A stretch of DNA of 64,000 bases from Phycisphaerae bacterium (GCA_030432255.1 JAUIHS010000002.1:1-64000), one strand, 5' to 3'. Shown: positions 43,498 to 54,457, counted from the stretch's first letter. A program made the numbers and translations. Notes: generated by a model from the letters alone, not told the origin.

Positions 43498-45141
43498 CTA
43501 TCTGATCCGCCCATACGGCGTGTACCCGCCGTCACCGGCATCCGTCTGCAGCGTCATGATCCGCACGGAGTGCGGCCCCATCGTGATGGGCATGACGCCC
43601 GCCCGCACATGGGCGGGGCCGGCGACGTTGTAGGGGAGCAGGTCGACGAGGTCGCCGCTCATGACCATGCCCAGGGGGACAGGCAAGACCTCCGTCACGC
43701 GCTTCGCGGAGGGGTTCGCCACCACGACGACCGTTTCGGCCACCCGGTCCGTCCGTCGCGCAAATGCAAACAGCTTCTCGCTCGCGAGTCGCTCGAAGTT
43801 CCCGTATCGCAGCGCCGGATGGTCGGCTCGGAGATCGAGGAGCGCTCTGTAGCGCGTGAGTGTCGGGTTGTCGTCCGAGACGAGGTCCCACCGCATCGGC
43901 GCCCGACATCCGGGATCACCCTTGCCTTCCATGCCGAGTTCCGTGCCGTAGTACACGACCGGCGACCCCGGCAACGTCATCTGAAGCGCCACCAGCAGCG
44001 CACGCATGCGCTCATTCTTCGACCACGTCGCCAGACGGTCCGTGTCGTGGTTGTCCAGGATCAGCCACGATCTCAGCATCGGTTCAATTCCCACATCTTC
44101 GATCATGCGATCGATGAGTTCACAGGTCCGTGCTCCCGACACCCGACCCTCCGACATCGCGATGAGCAACTCTCGCACATGGAAGTTCATCACGCCGTCC
44201 AGCGGCGGCGACCAGCCCTCCGGATAGTTCCACACCTCGCCCACCACCCAGGCATCCTCGCGCGTGCGCTGCGCGGACCGCACCAGTTCCTCGAGAAGCA
44301 CCGGACCGATGTCGTACGCCACGTCCAGCCGCCAGCCATCCACGCCATCCCGCAGCCAGCCCCGGACCACCGAGTCCGAGTCACCCCAGATCCGCGCGCG
44401 CACCGCCTCGCTTTCCAGGTTCACCTCCGGCAGATTCGCCACCCCGTACCACGCGCGGAAGCCGTCCCGCGCCCCCTCGTCGAAGACGAACCACTCACGC
44501 CACGCACTCTCCGGGTCCCGCTGTGCGGCGAGAAAGGTCGGCGCCGTGGCGCCCATGTGGTTGAAGACGCCGTCCAGCATCAGCCGCATGTCCCGCCCAT
44601 GCAGTGCATCCGCCAGCGCCACGACATCCTCGCGAGTGCCGTACTCCGGAGAAACGCCGAAGTAGTCCTGGGCGTCGTACTTGTGATTCGTGTACGCCTC
44701 GTGAATCGGGTTGAGATACACGACATCCGCACCCAGTTCTTCAATGTGGTCCAGCCGCCCGGTCAATGAGCCAATGTCGCCGCCCCAGAAGTGCAACTCA
44801 TGTGACCACAACCCCGCGTCCTCGTTCTTGCGGCCCGACACCGGCAACTCGTCCCAACGCTTCAACTCCCGCGGCGACTCGTACAGGCCCGACTTCGCCG
44901 CCATCCGCTCATCGGAGGGACGTGCGAAGCGATCCACGAAGACCTGGTACACCACCGGCCCGCAACGCCAGTCCGACTGACGCGCCGCGATCAACTCGCC
45001 CAGCGCCCGGTCCGCATCGGTTGCCCAGTTCATCTCGCTTGCCACCGTTCCACCTCCGGAGCGCCGGATCGGGTTGTTACACGCGGCGGCGAGCAGCGTC
45101 GCCGCGAGCGCCATCATCAGGGTCGTTCGTTGACCGGTCAT
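43498..45141 (-). CDS. Lipoprotein alpha-amylase family enzyme (GH13)
   Basis: A 547-residue lipoprotein (lipobox LLAAAC). The (beta/alpha)8 catalytic domain shows the four GH13 regions: LDGVFNHMG, GWRLDVAYD (nucleophile Asp), VVGEVWNYPE (acid/base Glu) and LDNHDTDRL (third Asp). The C-terminal beta domain ends in HSVRIMTL. Likely hydrolyses alpha-glucans or related oligosaccharides outside the cytoplasmic membrane. The upstream gap (45142-45392) holds a repeat element. Confidence 0.9.
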   Translation of the reverse strand: MTGQRTTLMMALAATLLAAACNNPIRRSGGGTVASEMNWATDADRALGELIAARQSDWRCGPVVYQVFVDRFARPSDERMAAKSGLYESPRELKRWDELPVSGRKNEDAGLWSHELHFWGGDIGSLTGRLDHIEELGADVVYLNPIHEAYTNHKYDAQDYFGVSPEYGTREDVVALADALHGRDMRLMLDGVFNHMGATAPTFLAAQRDPESAWREWFVFDEGARDGFRAWYGVANLPEVNLESEAVRARIWGDSDSVVRGWLRDGVDGWRLDVAYDIGPVLLEELVRSAQRTREDAWVVGEVWNYPEGWSPPLDGVMNFHVRELLIAMSEGRVSGARTCELIDRMIEDVGIEPMLRSWLILDNHDTDRLATWSKNERMRALLVALQMTLPGSPVVYYGTELGMEGKGDPGCRAPMRWDLVSDDNPTLTRYRALLDLRADHPALRYGNFERLASEKLFAFARRTDRVAETVVVVANPSAKRVTEVLPVPLGMVMSGDLVDLLPYNVAGPAHVRAGVMPITMGPHSVRIMTLQTDAGDGGYTPYGRIR

Positions 45142-45244
45142 GCAGGCACCATACCGACGATCGCCGGAGCCTGAGCATCCTCACGGAATTCGCACTGACT
45201 TTTCCTTGCATGCGCAAGGGCAGGCGAAGTCCAACACCGCCGCC

Positions 45245-45387
45245 GGCCGCCTTCGGCGCCCTCGATGCGGACGCCATGGCAAGATCAACGCGATCGTTCC
45301 GCCGAAGGGCGGCCGCAAGATCTGGCCGGCATGAACGGGTGGAAATCAGGCCACCAACCACCAACTACCAACTACCAGCCACCAGCT
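45245..45387. repeat. Inverted repeat plus ACCAACT-type heptamers
   Basis: GGCCGCCTTCGGCG (45245-45258) and CGCCGAAGGGCGGCC (45300-45314) are inverted with a 1-nt indel and share the CCTTCGGCG core of the 8.2-kb element. After about 40 nt come ACCAACC, ACCAACT, ACCAACT, ACCAGCC, ACCAGCT in exact 7-nt register (45353-45387), touching the 3' end of the M43-like gene at 45393. Confidence 0.72.
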
Positions 45388-45392
45388 TCCGG

Positions 45393-46643
45393 TCAATTCC
45401 TCTTCAACTGCAGGCAGTCCAGCCCCATCAGGTACCCCTTCGATGCCTCATCCCGTGTGTCCGTGCGGAACTCGATGACATTCGATCTTCGCAGCCGCAC
45501 GCTGCCGAGCGGGATGGCCCCCGAGGGCAGGACCAGCGGTGCATAGGCGTTGAAGGAATGGCCGCACCGGCGACCGTTGATGAGCACCGTCACCTCGCCA
45601 TAGTCCGGCGCCCGTGTTCCGTACAACGTCACGTCGTACCATCCCGGCTTGTCGACCGGGAGTTCCAGCCGAATGTGCGACGGCGCCTCGCTGTCGCCGA
45701 AGAACATCTGTGTTCCGTCACTCCACAACTCGCGCCCGAAGCCGTCCATGGGCTGGTCAGTCTTCGTCGGTCCGCTCGTGCGAATCACCTTCAGCGACTC
45801 CAGCTCGATCGGAGAATCCACGCCGGCATGCGAGGGCGTCGACATGCCGTGTTCTCTGCGGTACGCCGCGATCCACCGCGCCCGTGCTGCCTGCTGCGGC
45901 GACAGCGACTTCGCCTCGAAGTAGTACGACATGATGTTCGTTCGGGGCAGCACGAACGTCTCGCCCATCAGTGCGATGCGATCGACATCCTCGCACTCGT
46001 AAGGGCGCACAAGCGGATCCGGTGGCGTGTCCGTGAAGCCGTCGCCGTCAAAGCAGCCCGGATCCAACTCAGACCGCTCGAACGCCAGTTCCGCCCCCAC
46101 CTCCGATTGGTACATCCCCGCAAACGTGTGAGGCAGACCGAGGTAATGCCCGATCTCGTGCGACAGCATCTTGGGCTTCTCCACGCCGCAATGCTCCGCA
46201 ACCGCCCAGCCCGGCATGACGATGAAGTCATACGTCCACCACGAGAACCCTGCTCCCGTCGGCTCCGCATCCGGACCATGCCGAAAGAAGACGACCAGCG
46301 CATCGGGGTGCGTCGCGGCGACCCTGTTCCCCTCGGCCCGCGCTTCGAGCCAGTCCGGATCCGTATTGCCCGTCACGCCGTTGAGCAGCGTACTGCGCAG
46401 GTCTGTGAAGTCCCGTTCCGGTTCGTAGAGGAAGCGGAGGCCTGCCGGTCGATAGCATGTGTTGGCGAAGTCGACCCACTGCACCACATCCGCCGCCTCC
46501 ACGAGCGCCCGCCTCGAACCATCATCATCCGCAACACGAATCGCCTGGATGCGAATGGCATACGTCCCACCTGCTGACGCTGCGCCTGATACATCAACGG
46601 CGCTCAAACAGAGAAACACGATCAACGGCACCCATCGGCTCAT
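45393..46643 (-). CDS. Secreted metallopeptidase, pappalysin (M43)-like
   Basis: A 416-residue exported protein (signal ending near AASAG). The metzincin motif HEIGHYLGLPH (H-E-x-x-H-x-x-G-x-x-H) lies at about residue 160-170 with the Met-turn NIMSYY about 80 residues later, as in pappalysins. The C-terminal 130 residues form a beta-sandwich that may bind a ligand (WYDVTLYGTRAPDYGEV). It is a probable extracellular protease; substrates are unknown. Confidence 0.82.
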   Translation of the reverse strand: MSRWVPLIVFLCLSAVDVSGAASAGGTYAIRIQAIRVADDDGSRRALVEAADVVQWVDFANTCYRPAGLRFLYEPERDFTDLRSTLLNGVTGNTDPDWLEARAEGNRVAATHPDALVVFFRHGPDAEPTGAGFSWWTYDFIVMPGWAVAEHCGVEKPKMLSHEIGHYLGLPHTFAGMYQSEVGAELAFERSELDPGCFDGDGFTDTPPDPLVRPYECEDVDRIALMGETFVLPRTNIMSYYFEAKSLSPQQAARARWIAAYRREHGMSTPSHAGVDSPIELESLKVIRTSGPTKTDQPMDGFGRELWSDGTQMFFGDSEAPSHIRLELPVDKPGWYDVTLYGTRAPDYGEVTVLINGRRCGHSFNAYAPLVLPSGAIPLGSVRLRRSNVIEFRTDTRDEASKGYLMGLDCLQLKRN

Positions 46644-46707
46644 GATCGCATCATATTGCCTTCAGGCACCGTTGGGACTCCAGACCAAATGCCAATGCGT
46701 TCTGACC

Positions 46708-46747
46708 AAAAAAACGAACCCCCCCGAAGCGTCGCGGCTCCGGGGGG
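46708..46747 (-). terminator. Rho-independent terminator of the giant secreted protein gene
   Basis: On the minus strand a CCCCCCGGAGC/GCTTCGGGGGG stem (one G-T pair) is followed by TTCG and seven T residues. Confidence 0.88.
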
Positions 46748-46784
46748 ATTGCGAATCAGGGACAGGATGTCAGTAGATGGACTC

Positions 46785-49562
46785 TCATCCGCTCCAGGCG
46801 GCAAAAAGCATCGTCAGGTCGTTGAAGTCCACGATGTTGTTGCCGTCGATGTCACCGGGGTGGTTGGTCTTCGCCCAGCCGGCGAGCAGCGTGTTCAGGT
46901 CGATGAAGTCGACACGGCCATCGTTGTTGATGTCGGGCGTCCGAGCGCCGGGAGGCGTGATACGGACGGACTCGGAGACGGCCGCATGCGTCGGAGCGCC
47001 ACTGCTGGTGACATCAGCGTAGACGATCACGTCTTCGAAGCGCGTCACGCCCTGGCCGCCGGCATAGCTGGCATTGACCGACACGATCTGCGGGTTATCC
47101 GTCTCGATGAAGACCGATCCGGTGACGGGCTCACCCGGGGGCAGACCGTCGAGGCTCACGCTCGCGCCGTCGGCGGCGTTGCGGGGCACCTGGACAATGC
47201 GGTACTGCATCTCGCCGGACTCACCGGGCACCATGCCGAACTCGAAGTCCAGCCGCACCGGCTCCGCTCCGCCGACGACATCGGTCGGATCAGGGTCGAC
47301 GTTCTTCACGTAGCCGGGCTGAGCCGCCTGGACGACGCCGGTGCATGAGGTGTCCATGCCGGTGGCCTGGTTGGTGAAGGTCACACCGAAGTTGGCACAG
47401 TCGATGGGCACACCACCCTGCAGCAGTCGGTCGCAGTAGACCGTAACGGGGATGTTCACACAGTTGCCGGGCGCGACGGGTCCGACGGTGCCCGAGTTGG
47501 GCGCGAAGTCGGCGGGCGTGAGCACGGTGCCGCAGGATCCGCCGGCGGCGAGGTTGTCGATCGTCCAGTTGTAGGACACCGGAACAGCGCCGTAGTTGCA
47601 GATCGTCAGCACCGCGTTGCCGGTGACCGTCTCGGGACAGCATGGAACGATCCGGGTCAGATCGCACTTGTCTGCGAAGGAGTCGTCGCACGGCGGGATG
47701 TCGATGCAGATGTCCTCGGCACAGCACATCTCGATGGGAGCGTCATGGATGGTGATGGAGAAGCACACCTGAGTCCCCGGTGCGGCGCCGGTGATGTCCA
47801 CCTTGAAGCCGCGGGTATCCCACGGCGCAATCGGATTCGAGGTCAGGTCGAACCAGTTGGGTGTTGCGGTGACGCCGGAAGGGAAGACCAGATACAGGTA
47901 CTCGATGTCCGCGCCCGTCAGGTTCTGCAGCGTGAAGTTGTAGGAGATCGTGCCGGTGCCGTCTCCCAGGCATTCAACGCTGTAGTCGACGATCTGGAAG
48001 CAGTCGCACTCCGGAAGGTCGAAGCACCAGTCTGCGGAGCAGCACTCCTCGAAGTCATCGGTGAGCAGCGTGGCGCGGAAGCAGACGTTCTCGCCACCGA
48101 CGGCGTTGCTCACATCAAAGTTGATGGTGCGGCTGTCGCCATCGGCAAGCGGAGGCGACAGGTTGATGATGTTGGGCGTCGCCGTGGCGCTGCCCAGTGG
48201 CGTCAGGAAGAGATGCTCGACCGTCTGCCCTGACTGGTTGGTGATCGTCGCGGTGACATCAAAGCTCCCGCCCGGTTCGGTGGGGCAGAGGATCTCGTCG
48301 ATCTCGAGCACCTGGCAGGTGCAGCCTCGGCTGTTCACAGCGATGTCGCCGATGGCGGTCTTGTCCTGGAGGGACAGGTTGCCGTTGTAGTCCACCAGAG
48401 GGGAGTCGGCCACGGTGCCGCCCGTCGGGGGCAGGGCCACGAAGCCGTAGATGGTGTTCGGCGAGAACTGCAACGCGTCGCCCGTCACGAGCACCGACAT
48501 CGCGGGACCGTAGTCCGCATCGATGCCACCGGCGCTGTTCTCACCTCCGCCGACACCGACGCCGAAGGTGTTGCTGCTCGCGCCCCACATGCCGCCGACG
48601 CACTCGAACTCCAGCGCCCGGGACTGGTGGGCCGTGGGATCGGTGTCGTTGCGCATGGTGCGCTCGGCGAGCAGCATCGTGCCCGCTGAGGTGAACCGGA
48701 TATCCGAGACCGGGTTCGAGTAGCCGGAACTCCGGTCCGGCACCGCGAACTCGAGGCTCTCCGAGCCGGTGAAGTCACCGGAACCGTCCAGCGCGATGGA
48801 CCAGATCTCGTTGTCCGTCGTGCCGCCGTTCCGCCCGTAGTCCTCGCCCCAGATACCGTAGTACACGCGTCCGTCATGCACCGTGACGCCCCACGGCCGT
48901 TCGCCCAGCGCCGCGAACCCCGGGGTACCGGTGTCCGCCGCGCCGTGGTCATGTGTACTGAGGATCGAGCCCGCACTGTCGAGACGGTAGATGTTGCCGT
49001 CCTCGAAGTTGGTCACGAAGAACTGGTCATTCGTGCAGTCATACACGATGTTGCCCAGTCCGACGCCATTGCTGTTGGGAAGCGTGGCGAAGGTGGTGAT
49101 CGCACCCGTGGCGCCGTCGATGCGATACACGGCACCCCATCCACCCGGGCCCGGCGTGTCGAAGTAGTACGTCGACGACGCTGTCACATAGATGTTGCCA
49201 TTCGAATCAAGTGTCAGGCCGAAGATGCTGCCGAGGTTCGTTCCAGTCCAACTCGGGTCGCTGTACTGCGGGGCCGCGTAGAGCGTGTTGCCCGGCTGGG
49301 TATCAATGTTGGTGATGTCGTACAGCGTGATCACGGCGCCGCCGAAGACGCCCGGTGATGCGGTCACCACCGAAACGAGGTCGCCGAAACCGGCGTACCC
49401 CTGGGCGCTGAGGTCCGGGCGACCGGCACAACACTGACCCGCGACGACTTCACACTGTCCCGCCGCCTCGGCGACCAGCCCGTGTCCGGTGGTCATGGCC
49501 AGCGGCGTCAGGCCGGTCAGACCGGCCGCCGCGAGACTGAATGCTGCAATTGTCCTGTTCAT
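46785..49562 (-). CDS. Giant secreted propeller protein with Cys-rich repeats and dockerin-like tail
   Basis: A 925-residue exported protein (signal of MNRTIAAFSLAAAGLTGL type). The first about 430 residues look like a propeller of trajectory-type repeats. Next come at least two beta-sandwich repeats of about 100 residues with conserved Cys clusters (EECCSADWCFDLPECDC, EMCCAEDICIDIPPCDD), each beginning with a D-x-C-x-C strand. The tail has two EF-hand-like repeats, DINNDGRVDFIDLNTLLAGW and DIDGNNIVDFNDLTMLFAAW, here without flanking Cys. The start at 49562 follows AAGGACA. Likely an envelope or extracellular structural protein. Confidence 0.78.
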   Translation of the reverse strand: MNRTIAAFSLAAAGLTGLTPLAMTTGHGLVAEAAGQCEVVAGQCCAGRPDLSAQGYAGFGDLVSVVTASPGVFGGAVITLYDITNIDTQPGNTLYAAPQYSDPSWTGTNLGSIFGLTLDSNGNIYVTASSTYYFDTPGPGGWGAVYRIDGATGAITTFATLPNSNGVGLGNIVYDCTNDQFFVTNFEDGNIYRLDSAGSILSTHDHGAADTGTPGFAALGERPWGVTVHDGRVYYGIWGEDYGRNGGTTDNEIWSIALDGSGDFTGSESLEFAVPDRSSGYSNPVSDIRFTSAGTMLLAERTMRNDTDPTAHQSRALEFECVGGMWGASSNTFGVGVGGGENSAGGIDADYGPAMSVLVTGDALQFSPNTIYGFVALPPTGGTVADSPLVDYNGNLSLQDKTAIGDIAVNSRGCTCQVLEIDEILCPTEPGGSFDVTATITNQSGQTVEHLFLTPLGSATATPNIINLSPPLADGDSRTINFDVSNAVGGENVCFRATLLTDDFEECCSADWCFDLPECDCFQIVDYSVECLGDGTGTISYNFTLQNLTGADIEYLYLVFPSGVTATPNWFDLTSNPIAPWDTRGFKVDITGAAPGTQVCFSITIHDAPIEMCCAEDICIDIPPCDDSFADKCDLTRIVPCCPETVTGNAVLTICNYGAVPVSYNWTIDNLAAGGSCGTVLTPADFAPNSGTVGPVAPGNCVNIPVTVYCDRLLQGGVPIDCANFGVTFTNQATGMDTSCTGVVQAAQPGYVKNVDPDPTDVVGGAEPVRLDFEFGMVPGESGEMQYRIVQVPRNAADGASVSLDGLPPGEPVTGSVFIETDNPQIVSVNASYAGGQGVTRFEDVIVYADVTSSGAPTHAAVSESVRITPPGARTPDINNDGRVDFIDLNTLLAGWAKTNHPGDIDGNNIVDFNDLTMLFAAWSG

Positions 49563-49793
49563 TGTCCTTGTCCTTTGAAGGGAGTCATAGAGATAGCGCG
49601 GGGAACGCTCACGCACGTTCCTCACCAGCGCGCCCGCAGGCGCGTTCGAAGACTGATTTCAAGCTCCTCTCTCCTTGTCCTGTTCTCCGCCACGCCCGCC
49701 GACCTGCAGCAGACGAGCGGCTTGTGTCCGTTGGGATTGCGGCGAACCTCCCCCGCTTCTTGCACCACGTTCCGAGAATTCGTTCAATTCGAC

Positions 49794-49799
49794 GTACAA
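49794..49799 (+). promoter_or_regulatory. -10 box eight bases before a GTG start
   Basis: TACAAT ends eight bases before the GTG at 49808, as expected for a leaderless or nearly leaderless transcript. Confidence 0.5.
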
Positions 49800-49807
49800 T
49801 CCCTCGC

Positions 49808-50194
49808 GTGACCCCAGAGGAAGCCCAGCACAAACTCGATCGACTCCGCGAGAACCGACGCCGAAAAGGCCGGGAGACCGGCATCGGTGCCACCTTTGAG
49901 GCCCAGGGCCGTGACCTGAAGCGGCTGCAACGACGGATGGGTCCCATGGCCGAGGCCTGGCTCAGCGTCTGCCCGCCGTCACTCCTGGAACGAACCGCCA
50001 TCGACGGCATCAGCCGCGGCGTCCTGACCATCCGCGTCGACAGCCACGCCACCCGCTACACGCTGGACCGCATCCTCCGCGCCGGCGGCGAACGCGACTT
50101 CATCAAGGGCGCCCCGATGACCGTCCGCCGACTGAAGTTGGTCGTGGATGAGTCGTGGGCAGGCGAGCCAGGGCCTGGTCGAGGCGGGGACTAG
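49808..50194 (+). CDS. DciA-like (DUF721) protein
   Basis: A 128-residue protein whose sequence fits the DUF721/DciA family, which loads the replicative helicase in bacteria that lack DnaC. Typical blocks are WLSVCPPSLLERTAIDG, GVLTIRVDSHATRYTLD and the basic VRRLKLVVDE. It lies 7.4 kb from dnaA. The GTG start has no Shine-Dalgarno; the only nearby signal is the -10 box just upstream. The last codons overlap a short heptamer run. Confidence 0.75.
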   Translation: MTPEEAQHKLDRLRENRRRKGRETGIGATFEAQGRDLKRLQRRMGPMAEAWLSVCPPSLLERTAIDGISRGVLTIRVDSHATRYTLDRILRAGGERDFIKGAPMTVRRLKLVVDESWAGEPGPGRGGD

Positions 50195-50214
50195 GGAATC
50201 TGGAGGCTGGAACC
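50187..50214. repeat. Short GGGA-type heptamer run
   Basis: GGGACTA, GGGAATC, TGGAGGC, TGGAACC follow one another at 7-nt spacing across the dciA-like stop codon. Confidence 0.5.
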
Positions 50215-50222
50215 GCGAGCGG

Positions 50223-51135
50223 TCAGGTCCATGGTCCTCCGGGTGTCCACCGCCGATCGAATCGATTGCCCGAAGCCAACGCCTCAGCAACAGGCCCGAG
50301 GAAATCTGCAATCGCCGCCACGACATCCGCGAACGCCTCGGGCGCGTCGGTTCCGTACAGGCGCCGATAAAATGCAGTCCATTGAACCTGCTTCGCCGGA
50401 TCCCTGAACGACTCTTCTCGAAGTGCAACCGGCCGCGCATCTATCGTTGTCCCCCGGCGCTCACATGTTGTTCGAATCGCTTCGTGCAGAACCGATCCAT
50501 CAAATGGCTTTGAAGCGGCAATGATCCAGATGTCGAAGAAGTCTTTCATCCGGCTGTTGAGTACGCCGCGATGCAATATGACCTTGGAACTTCTCCGCGA
50601 TCGACGTCTCCGGTGTGTACGCTCTCAGCGGAACTCCGGTCCCGTGAAGTATTGATGGGTACTCAATCTCGATCGGAGCTGGTGTGACCTGATCGCCGAA
50701 GCCGATGTCGATCTGCATCGCGATGCGAGCACTCCCCAGTCGACCTGCAAAAGTCGCTCTCACACCTGAGTACTCAGCATCACTGTTGATGACCACCACT
50801 TCGATGTCATTGATATCGAATTGAAGGCCATCATCTTCAACGACCGTTGCACAGATGTCCCGGACCACTCGTTCGATCTCTGCTGCCGAGTTCTCTTGGT
50901 AACCGAGCAGGTCGATGTCGCGGGTCGGCCTGTAGCTCGCCAGATCCCAGACTCTCAGCAGCAGCGCACCCTTGAGCACGAATCGGGCTTGATGCGGTGA
51001 AGCTGCGAGCCGCGCGAGAGAGCGTTCGAGACCGTAGTGTTGGAGCAGATCGTTGAATCGTTCTCCGGTGGTATCAGCCCGGTTTTTAAGTCGCTGACGA
51101 ACTGATGCTGCCATGTTCTTCGGTTCCGGACGCAT
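50223..51135 (-). pseudogene. AbiEii-type nucleotidyltransferase toxin with internal frameshift
   Basis: The N-terminal frame (50500-51135) has KGALLLRVWD and RPTRDIDLLG, the nucleotidyltransferase active site, and runs through PETSIAEKFQGH. The continuation LHRGVLNSRMKDFFDIW, with later LREESFRDPAKQVQWTAF, sits in the next frame (50223-50576). The conserved spacing between the EKF and NSRMKD blocks indicates one extra base near 50577-50590. If real, the toxin is broken; a sequencing error is possible. It starts by a 1-nt overlap with the AbiEi stop. Confidence 0.72.
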
Positions 51136-51749
51136 CAGAGGGTTGCCTCGATGTATGGACGAATGACCCTGGACACCCGATCAATCTCGGCGTACCTCAT
51201 GAGCGCATTCAGATCCTGCCTCCGACGCGTGCGATACTTCTGCAGTGCTTCGGTCACCACGTCGATCCCGATCTTGTTGCGGAACTTGAAACAGTCCGCG
51301 AGTGTCTTTTCGGGATTGAATACGCGCAGTGCAACTCCTTCCAGTGAGCGCGTCTCGATGCCCTCCGTCATCGAAGAACCGCTGAACCTGTAGACCCTGA
51401 TCGGTATGCGCGGCAGCCTCGGGGTCCAGCTTCCGGGCGGCAGTGCAATGTCAATCGAGTGCGGAATCTGCGTCGTGAGTTCATGGATCGCAAGAGCCGT
51501 GATCAGGCAAATGACGCCCCTGGGAACACGGACCGCCACGGCAAGAAGGTCGGGATCGGCTTCGGGCACCGCTTCGGCAAGGCGATAGACGCCCCGGCTC
51601 ACCTGCTCCAGGACACCCTGATCGCGCAGCCGGTAGAGGGTGCGCGGATGGATCCCCTCGTCGAGCGCCTCGCGGGTTCGGAGTACGCCACCCCGTCGTC
51701 GGAAGATGCTGATCGCCCCCATGTTTGACTTGTCTGTACGAGAAGACAT
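51135..51749 (-). CDS. AbiEi-type antitoxin/transcriptional regulator
   Basis: A 204-residue protein with the AbiEi layout: an N-terminal winged helix (IFRRRGGVLRTREALDEGIHPRTLYRLRDQGVLEQVSRGVYRL) and a C-terminal domain containing FNPEKTLADCFKFRNKIG. In type IV AbiE systems this protein represses its own promoter and neutralises the AbiEii nucleotidyltransferase. It is intact here while the toxin is frameshifted. The start at 51749 gives the usual N-terminus; longer frames run into the promoter. Confidence 0.85.
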   Translation of the reverse strand: MSSRTDKSNMGAISIFRRRGGVLRTREALDEGIHPRTLYRLRDQGVLEQVSRGVYRLAEAVPEADPDLLAVAVRVPRGVICLITALAIHELTTQIPHSIDIALPPGSWTPRLPRIPIRVYRFSGSSMTEGIETRSLEGVALRVFNPEKTLADCFKFRNKIGIDVVTEALQKYRTRRRQDLNALMRYAEIDRVSRVIRPYIEATL

Positions 51750-51761
51750 TGGCCCCCAATC

Positions 51762-51816
51762 GGATAAAATACTCATCGAATATGTATAAATATAGTGAAA
51801 TTTATCCAATTGTCAA
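51762..51816 (-). promoter_or_regulatory. abiE promoter with inverted-repeat operator
   Basis: On the minus strand -35 TTGACA (51811-51816) and -10 TATATT (51789-51794) are 16 bp apart, followed by a leader of about 35 nt. Inverted arms GGATAAA (51762-51768) and TTTATCC (51801-51807) straddle the -10 region and fit an AbiEi-binding operator. Confidence 0.75.
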
Positions 51817-51873
51817 TTCGTGCGAGCATGTGGGCGAGTACCACATCCAGTTCCACGAGGAATCTCTCGCCCC

Positions 51874-52341
51874 ATGCATCAGCAACCCGTCAGCGATGAC
51901 CTCATCAGAAGCTTCCTGCAGGGACGGCATGTCCACTGTCCGGTCTGTCATTACGAGGTGCGCGATCTGCAGGATCGGCGATGTCCGGAGTGCGGCAAGG
52001 AACTGACGCTCCACCTCAGTCCGGTCGAGCGGCACCTTCGACTGCTCATCACGGCCTGCACCGGCCTCGCCATGGGGTTCGGGTTCTTTGCCTTCGTCCT
52101 CCTGATCACCATCGTGCAGACGATCGACAAGGGCCAGTGGCCGGGGCCCGGCTACACGTTCTGGGTCATCCTGATCCCGTCGACGCTCATTCTCGGGGCG
52201 GCACTCGCCGTCATGTGCCTGCGCTCATCGATGTTCGCCCGCGCTGCGCGCCGCAGACAGATCGCCATCACGATCGCCTCGTGGATCCTCTCGCTGATCC
52301 TCGTGACCACCCTGACCGTCGTGATCATCCGGATCACGTGA
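51874..52341 (+). CDS. Zinc-ribbon membrane protein (first of a tandem pair)
   Basis: A 155-residue protein with a small zinc-ribbon-like segment CPVCHYEVRDLQDRRCPECG (two C-x-x-C pairs, about residues 24-43), then three hydrophobic helices. This combination is common in Planctomycetes, usually of unknown role, with the metal site facing the cytoplasm. The following gene is its paralogue (same C-P-x-C-x-Y-x-x-R-x-L pattern). The start at 51874 has GAGGAA 12-18 nt upstream. Confidence 0.78.
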   Translation: MHQQPVSDDLIRSFLQGRHVHCPVCHYEVRDLQDRRCPECGKELTLHLSPVERHLRLLITACTGLAMGFGFFAFVLLITIVQTIDKGQWPGPGYTFWVILIPSTLILGAALAVMCLRSSMFARAARRRQIAITIASWILSLILVTTLTVVIIRIT

Positions 52342-52373
52342 AACTCCGACCGCCAGCCCACGAATCAATACTG

Positions 52374-52829
52374 ATGAGCCAGCACAACGACATCCTTCGC
52401 CAGTTCCTGGAAGCCGAGGATGTCACGTGCCCGGTATGTCGCTATCAACTCAGGAACCTGGAGGGCGACCGCTGCCCGGAGTGCGGCAAGACGCTGCGCC
52501 TCCACCTGCGCCCGGCGGACGACCATCTGCGTCGGTTCATCCTGGCGTGCGTCGCGGCCTCGATCGGGTTCGGGTTCTTTGGGATCCTCGTGCTCATCTC
52601 CGTCATCGGCATGCTGGTGGAAGACAACATCATCTGGCCACCACCGCTCAGCTTCTATCTGGCCATTGCGTTCGCGGTCATCGAGGGCGCTGCGCTGGTG
52701 GTCCTGCTCTGCAATTCAACGCGATTCGCGCGGGCCCGGGCGGTGCGACAGCGCGCGTTGGCGCTCCTGTGCTGGACCGTGACGGTCCTCCTGGTCGCCG
52801 CGTTCGCTGCCTATGTTCTTGGGCCCTGA
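52374..52829 (+). CDS. Zinc-ribbon membrane protein (second of a tandem pair)
   Basis: A 151-residue paralogue of the preceding gene: zinc ribbon CPVCRYQLRNLEGDRCPECG, then LHLRPADDHLRRFILAC and three hydrophobic helices. The paralogy points to local duplication. The 32-bp spacer lacks a clear Shine-Dalgarno, so translation may be coupled. Function unknown. Confidence 0.78.
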   Translation: MSQHNDILRQFLEAEDVTCPVCRYQLRNLEGDRCPECGKTLRLHLRPADDHLRRFILACVAASIGFGFFGILVLISVIGMLVEDNIIWPPPLSFYLAIAFAVIEGAALVVLLCNSTRFARARAVRQRALALLCWTVTVLLVAAFAAYVLGP

Positions 52830-52868
52830 TGCCCCCGCCCGACCAGCCGCTCAAATCCAGATTCCCCC

Positions 52869-52889
52869 GCCAAGCTCCAAGCTCCCCCC
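52869..52889. repeat. Short CCAAGCT-type heptamers
   Basis: GCCAAGC, TCCAAGC, TCCCCCC in 7-nt register, 14 bases before the -10 box of the SpoVR gene. Confidence 0.55.
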
Positions 52890-52902
52890 CACTTTGGCCC
52901 GA

Positions 52903-52908
52903 TACAAT
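52903..52908 (+). promoter_or_regulatory. -10 box five bases before a GTG start
   Basis: TACAAT ends five bases before the GTG at 52914, consistent with a leaderless mRNA. Confidence 0.55.
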
Positions 52909-52913
52909 CCAAC

Positions 52914-54449
<1,536 letters not shown>

Positions 54450-54457
54450 TGGTCAGG

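Noticed and set aside
44766..46577. Long plus-strand frame across the GH13/M43 intergenic region
   Set aside because: It overlaps two supported minus-strand genes and a repeat element, and is Arg/Pro-rich noise.
46785..49562. True type I dockerin assignment of the secreted tails
   Set aside because: The calcium-loop pattern is right, but no cohesin or scaffoldin is present in the window, so only dockerin-like is claimed.
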